A stretch of 36,460 bases of DNA from Paraflavisolibacter caeni (GTDB taxonomy: Bacteria; Bacteroidota; Bacteroidia; Chitinophagales; Chitinophagaceae), in the NCBI RefSeq assembly GCF_025628885.1, contig NZ_JAOTIF010000039.1, positions 1 through 36,460 of the forward strand. The letters run 5' to 3'. Below the pieces are notes generated by a model. That model had not been told where the DNA came from. It was given only the letters and a program-made list of their open reading frames with translations, and searched no databases. Of this stretch, positions 32,673 to 36,460 are shown piece after piece (the first letter of the stretch is position 1; each line of letters starts with the position of its first letter). The translations under genes and the position numbers were made by a program.

Positions 32673-35402
32673 ATGAAAAAATTAAAATTGACATTTCTAT
32701 TGGCCTTCCCTGTTCTGTTACAAGCACAGATCAGTGCTGTTGATGCAGGGAAAGGTGCAGTAAATAATACTGTTACGGATATCGTGGTGGCCTTTAAAAT
32801 GCATGTTGATATAGGCTATACAGACTGGGCCGAGGCAGTGCTTCAGAAATACTCCGGCCCTATGCTGGATAAAACTCTAGCTTTTATTGACCAAACGGCT
32901 TCTCTGCCTAAGAATGAACAGTTTGTATGGACAATTCCTGCATGGCCTTTGCAATACATGCTTGATAATTGTTCTCCTCAAAATAAAGGGCGGCTGGAAA
33001 AAGCCATTAAAGAAAAACGGATCGTTCCTCATGCCTTGCCATTTACTTTGGAAACTGAGTCAAGCGACTTGGAAAATCTCACCCGTGGATTGTCGTTTGC
33101 AAATAATATCAACCGCCGCTATGGATTAAAACCTGCGCGTGATGCCAAGTTCACCGATGTGCCCGAGCATTCATGGGTCATCCCGACTTTATTAAAAAAC
33201 GCAGGTGTGGATATTTTACATATCGGTTGTAATCCCGGTTCAACTTCACCCGATGTGCCAACCTTGTTTTGGTGGCAGGGGCCTGATGGTTCAAAACTGC
33301 TCACCTTTTATTGGGCGCAGTATTATGGCTCCGGAATTTTACCGCCTAAAGACTGGCCCCACAAAACATGGCTGGCTATGATTCATACGCATGAAAACAC
33401 AGGAGCCCCCGATCCTAAAGAGGTAGCAGCCTTATTAAAAGAGGCAAAAGAGAAAATGCCCAATGCACGCATACACATCGGAAGGATTTCTGATTTTTAT
33501 GATTTGTTGATGAAGGAAAATCCAAAATTACCGGTCGTAAAAGGCGATATGCCGGATACTTGGATTCATGGCTTTATGTCTATGCCGGAGGAAGTGAAAA
33601 CAAACAAAGTTTTTCAACGTGAAACTTATGTGACCGAGCAGTTGAATACGCACATGAATTTATGGAAAGGCAAAGACGTTTCAATTGACAAATACGTGAA
33701 TAAGGCGACAGAAAATATGTTACTGTTTGATGAACATACTTTTGGCGGAGCTATTTCGCATGGGCATCAACTATTCTGGAAATATGGAGATGAATTTAAA
33801 ATTAACAGGGCCGCAGGCAATTATTATTTCCTGGAAAAATCATGGGAAGAAAAATCAGCCTACACAAAAGAAGCTGAGAAAACTATATGGCCATTAAAAC
33901 GGAACCTCCTTTTCGAGTTAGTGAAATCTGTGAAAGATAAAACATCGCATGTCACCGTTTACAATCCCCTGCCATGGGCAAGAAGTGGGCGTGTATCCCT
34001 GTTTCAAAGCTATTATGAAAATCCGTCACATCCTGTACCGCCCATTACAGCCCTGAAGGATATCGAAACAGGAAAGATCATCCCTGTCCATCAGGATCAT
34101 AACCTGCTTTCTTTTGATGCGATGGATGTTCCGGCAGGCGGATATAAAACTTTTGTGGTTTCCAATGATGATGGAGCTATTGCTTCATCGCTTTCCGCTA
34201 ACGAGCAGAACAATGTATTGGAGAATAAATATTTTAAATTGATCATCAATCCATCCACGGGAACATTGCAGTCAGTCTTTGACAAGCAAAACAATCGGGA
34301 ACTGGTGGATGCTAAGAGTAAATATTCTTTTGGTGAATATGTGTATGAACAACTGGGACAGGAACAAATAGAGGCATACAACAAAAACTATATAAAGCCG
34401 GGCAGTGAGGATTGGGCAGGCCAGGAGTTTATCAGGTTAAAGAGCCAGGTGCCTAACCAGCAACATATTAGATTCACCGGGAAATGCGATAAAATAGATT
34501 GGCTCAAAAATAAAAGCTTGGTACGCGCCACAGCAATGTGTCAGTTAAATGATAGCAGTGCGCAGCGTTACCTGGTGAGTTATACGCTTTACGAAAATCA
34601 ACCTTATATTGAAATTACAGTAGGACTGGACGGAAAGAAACCTGTACCCAATCCTGAAGCAGGCTGGGTGGCTTTCCCGTTTGCTTTAAACAAACCGGAA
34701 TACCGGCTGTTGCGCACAGGCGGTATTGTAGACCCGCAAAAAGATTTGGTGAACAAAACCAATCACGACTTTTATTTTCTCAACACAGCAATGGCAATGT
34801 ATGATAAGGCAGGTGGCATTGGATTGAACTGTCCACATACACCAGGCGTAAGTATTGACCAGCCGGGAATTGGGGTTTATTCCAAAACAAGAACACTTTC
34901 AACTGGCACTGTGTTTTCTAATTTGTATAACAATGCCTGGGGTACCAATTTTACAGAATGGGTGGAGGGATCGCACGCGGCTAAATTTTACATCTGGAGT
35001 TATAAAAATTATGATGCGGAGTCTACCTTCATTACCCCTGCGGAAGAAACACGTACACCTTTGAGCGCAGCGTTTTATGCACCGAATGGACTGGCGTTTT
35101 CATATAATTATGAAACCACCGGTGAGTTGCCTAATTCCCAAAGCGGACTTACACTGGATCGTAAGGGTATTATAGTTACTTCATTCAACAAACAAGGCAA
35201 TGAAGGGATGATTCGTTTTTGGGAAGAAGCAGGCCGTTCGGGGAAATGTACCGTAACACTCCCTGGAAATGCCTCATTCAAAAAAGCTTACCTCTGTAAT
35301 TTACGAGGTGAACAATTGGATGAAAACGGAATTACGATTTCCAATAATTCTTTTGCATTTGAAATTGGCGCTAACCAGCCACGGACATTTATCTTGAAAT
35401 AG
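32673..35402 (+). CDS. Secreted GH38-like (DUF5054-type) glycoside hydrolase, second copy
   Basis: Paralogue of the protein at 210-2969, about 909 residues from ATG 32673 (a TTG at 32649 is open but would lie upstream of the expected transcription start). Signal peptide TFLLAFPVLLQAQ. Shared landmarks: KMHVDIGYTDW (His-x-Asp), WTIPAWPLQYML, FTDVPEHSWVIPTLLKNAG with the presumed nucleophile Asp, PDTWIHGFMSMPEE, and LLFDEHTFGG. The beta-rich C-terminal half also aligns (VYNPLPWARSG, KYFKLIINPSTGTLQSVFDK). The two proteins are clearly diverged and probably cut different linkages or residues. GH38-like chemistry is inferred; the family is poorly characterised. It is a single-gene unit with operator and terminator. 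Confidence 0.85.
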   Translation: MKKLKLTFLLAFPVLLQAQISAVDAGKGAVNNTVTDIVVAFKMHVDIGYTDWAEAVLQKYSGPMLDKTLAFIDQTASLPKNEQFVWTIPAWPLQYMLDNCSPQNKGRLEKAIKEKRIVPHALPFTLETESSDLENLTRGLSFANNINRRYGLKPARDAKFTDVPEHSWVIPTLLKNAGVDILHIGCNPGSTSPDVPTLFWWQGPDGSKLLTFYWAQYYGSGILPPKDWPHKTWLAMIHTHENTGAPDPKEVAALLKEAKEKMPNARIHIGRISDFYDLLMKENPKLPVVKGDMPDTWIHGFMSMPEEVKTNKVFQRETYVTEQLNTHMNLWKGKDVSIDKYVNKATENMLLFDEHTFGGAISHGHQLFWKYGDEFKINRAAGNYYFLEKSWEEKSAYTKEAEKTIWPLKRNLLFELVKSVKDKTSHVTVYNPLPWARSGRVSLFQSYYENPSHPVPPITALKDIETGKIIPVHQDHNLLSFDAMDVPAGGYKTFVVSNDDGAIASSLSANEQNNVLENKYFKLIINPSTGTLQSVFDKQNNRELVDAKSKYSFGEYVYEQLGQEQIEAYNKNYIKPGSEDWAGQEFIRLKSQVPNQQHIRFTGKCDKIDWLKNKSLVRATAMCQLNDSSAQRYLVSYTLYENQPYIEITVGLDGKKPVPNPEAGWVAFPFALNKPEYRLLRTGGIVDPQKDLVNKTNHDFYFLNTAMAMYDKAGGIGLNCPHTPGVSIDQPGIGVYSKTRTLSTGTVFSNLYNNAWGTNFTEWVEGSHAAKFYIWSYKNYDAESTFITPAEETRTPLSAAFYAPNGLAFSYNYETTGELPNSQSGLTLDRKGIIVTSFNKQGNEGMIRFWEEAGRSGKCTVTLPGNASFKKAYLCNLRGEQLDENGITISNNSFAFEIGANQPRTFILK

Positions 35403-35446
35403 ATGATTGGGAAACTACATTGTTCTCTCATATAATTTAAACACAC

Positions 35447-35480
35447 AAGGGGCTTTTCTAAGCCCCTTATTTATTTTATT
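35447..35480 (+). terminator. Intrinsic terminator, AAGGGGC family
   Basis: Perfect 9-bp stem AAGGGGCTT / AAGCCCCTT with loop TTCT, followed by ATTTATTTTATT. It lies 45 bp after the GH38-like stop codon and 12 bp before the next operator copy, repeating the arrangement at 32553-32595. Confidence 0.8.
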
Positions 35481-35491
35481 TATAATGCAAT

Positions 35492-35557
35492 GCAAAAATA
35501 ACATCAGTAATTGTCAAAATAGCATCTGTTTTCCAGCGATCATGTCCGTTATTTCGT
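35492..35557 (+). promoter_or_regulatory. Operator copy 7 and -7 box, second ECF sigma gene
   Basis: GCAAAAAT, AACATCA (35500-35506), GTCAA at 35513-35517, AATAGCATCTG, and a weak -7 box TATTTCGT at 35550, 50 bp after motif base 35500. This is among the best copies of the motif: the two CATC blocks are exactly 21 bp apart. It precedes a sigma factor gene, so the regulator of this motif may control that sigma factor as well as the enzymes. Confidence 0.6.
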
Positions 35558-35584
35558 GATTTTACGACGATTGCTTTTTTAGTT

Positions 35585-36205
35585 ATGAATGATTTGGACG
35601 AACAACTAAAGATCACTGATGTGGCCAAAGGCTGTGCAGAAGCGTCTAAACAATTATATCAGCTGCACAGGAATAAAGTGTATTACGTTTCTCTCAAGTT
35701 GCTGAAGTCAGAAGCGATGGCAGAAGATGTGCTGCAGGAAATTTTCTTGAAATTATGGTTGAATAAAGAAACACTGCCCGGAATCAATAACTTTTCAGCT
35801 TACCTTAATACTCTGCTCCACAATCAAATTTACAATATGCTGCGTAAGCAGGCCAACGCTGAAAAATACCTTAAGGAAGCAACACTGCAACCAGCTTTCA
35901 GCAACCACACCCAGGATGTAGTGCAATGGCAGGAAACAAAAAAAACATTGCAGGAAGCAATCGCCCGGCTGTCTCCGCAGCAAAAGAAAGCATTTGAGTT
36001 AAGTCGTTTAGAAGGATTGACACACAACGAAATCGCATCACAAATGAAGATTTCAAAAGAAACAGTGAAAAAGTATATTATGGATGCATCAGCTTCGGTT
36101 AAAAACTATTTATACACCAAATGTGATATGCATGTGGAACTATGCCTGTTTTTGTTGGTGCTCTTTTCAAAAAAAAATATTTTGATCCAATACCACCAAT
36201 GTTAA
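35585..36205 (+). CDS. ECF RNA polymerase sigma factor without adjacent FecR
   Basis: ECF sigma factor of 206 residues. Region 2: LYQLHRNKVYYVSLKLLKSE, then AMAEDVLQEIFLKLWLNKE. Region 4: LSPQQKKAFELSRLEG, then LTHNEIASQMKISKETVKKY. The C-terminus has an unusual hydrophobic tail (CDMHVELCLFLLVLFSKKNI), also seen in shorter form in the other sigma factor of this window. No FecR-type anti-sigma gene follows; a secreted beta-helix protein starts 19 bp after the stop codon. A FecR gene might lie outside the window or the sigma factor may be controlled transcriptionally through its operator. Confidence 0.9.
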   Translation: MNDLDEQLKITDVAKGCAEASKQLYQLHRNKVYYVSLKLLKSEAMAEDVLQEIFLKLWLNKETLPGINNFSAYLNTLLHNQIYNMLRKQANAEKYLKEATLQPAFSNHTQDVVQWQETKKTLQEAIARLSPQQKKAFELSRLEGLTHNEIASQMKISKETVKKYIMDASASVKNYLYTKCDMHVELCLFLLVLFSKKNILIQYHQC

Positions 36206-36224
36206 GAATTACTAAAATAAAATC

Positions 36225-36460
36225 ATGAAAATGAAAATGAAAATAGAAAGGTTCATTGTTTTTTTCTTTTTACTGACCTGCATTTCTGCTTCAGCACAAA
36301 ACAAAGCAACAGTTACCAAATCCCAATACAAAGAATATCATGTTTCGGTCAATGGAAGTGATAGTAATGATGGCTCATTAGCTAGTCCATTGAAAACGAT
36401 TACGGCTGCTTCAAACCTGGCAATGCCAGGCGATCTGGTTACTGTTCATGCCGGTATTTA
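36225..36460 (+). CDS. Secreted parallel beta-helix protein, N-terminal part
   Basis: Open to the window end, so only the first ~78 residues are seen. Signal peptide FFFLLTCISASAQNK, then YKEYHVSVNGSDSNDGSLAS and PLKTITAASNLAMPGDLVTV. The pattern YxVSxNGSDSNDGS...PLKTIxxA...PGDxVxVxAG is the standard first coil of right-handed parallel beta-helix proteins (DUF1565-like; polysaccharide lyases and some glycosidases). Activity cannot be told from this part. It starts 19 bp after the sigma gene and may be co-transcribed. Its signal-peptide DNA is nearly the same as that of the GH89 pseudogene at 29019. Confidence 0.8.
   Translation, partial: MKMKMKIERFIVFFFLLTCISASAQNKATVTKSQYKEYHVSVNGSDSNDGSLASPLKTITAASNLAMPGDLVTVHAGI

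Overview
The window looks like a chromosomal stretch of a glycan-degrading Bacteroidota bacterium, probably of the Chitinophagaceae. It has two SusC/SusD pairs, an ECF sigma/FecR pair beside an STN-bearing SusC, lipoproteins with typical lipoboxes, TAnnTTTG-like -7 promoter boxes instead of TATAAT, and almost no Shine-Dalgarno sequences. The lineage is inferred from gene content; there is no rRNA or housekeeping gene here to prove it.

Layout, left to right. (1) 210-2969: a secreted GH38-like (DUF5054-type) protein. (2) 3155-13154: a regulated uptake block of ECF sigma factor, FecR anti-sigma factor, STN-SusC and SusD, then a strong hairpin and a secreted six-hairpin-like protein of unknown activity. 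(3) 13378-16138: a small lipoprotein on the minus strand, a decayed TIM-barrel hydrolase, an operator/promoter with no gene, and a YbjJ-like MFS transporter broken by one base in a 7-A tract. (4) 16150-22180: a second SusC/SusD pair (no STN domain, no sigma/anti-sigma) bracketed by two outward-facing 280-bp transposase-tail remnants. (5) 22195-25582: GH92 alpha-mannosidase, a SASA/SGNH esterase and the stump of a third secreted enzyme. (6) 25583-26546: a gene-poor kilobase with tandem 11-mers, a second gene-less promoter-terminator unit and the GH31 promoter. (7) 26547-36460: GH31 glycosidase, a GH89 pseudogene, an unclassified TIM-barrel-like glycosidase, a second GH38-like protein, an ECF sigma factor without FecR, and the start of a parallel beta-helix protein.

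How it works together: the Sus pairs would import oligosaccharides across the outer membrane, while the secreted or periplasmic enzymes (GH38-like, GH92, GH31, esterase and two unclassified proteins) trim an alpha-linked, probably mannose-containing and acetylated glycan. The decayed GH89 suggests that the ancestral substrate also carried alpha-GlcNAc. The substrate is inference.

The most interesting signal is non-coding. A roughly 37-bp motif (GC, A-rich block, CATCA-like block, seven variable bases, GTCAA-like block) occurs at seven places. At each, a TAnnTTTG-like box of variable quality begins 49-50 bp after the same motif base. It precedes both GH38-like genes, GH31, the unclassified TIM-barrel-like gene and the second sigma factor. 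Two copies precede no gene and run straight into a terminator. Related terminator hairpins close many of the units, so this part of the locus is built of single-gene operator-promoter-gene-terminator cassettes, some of them now empty.
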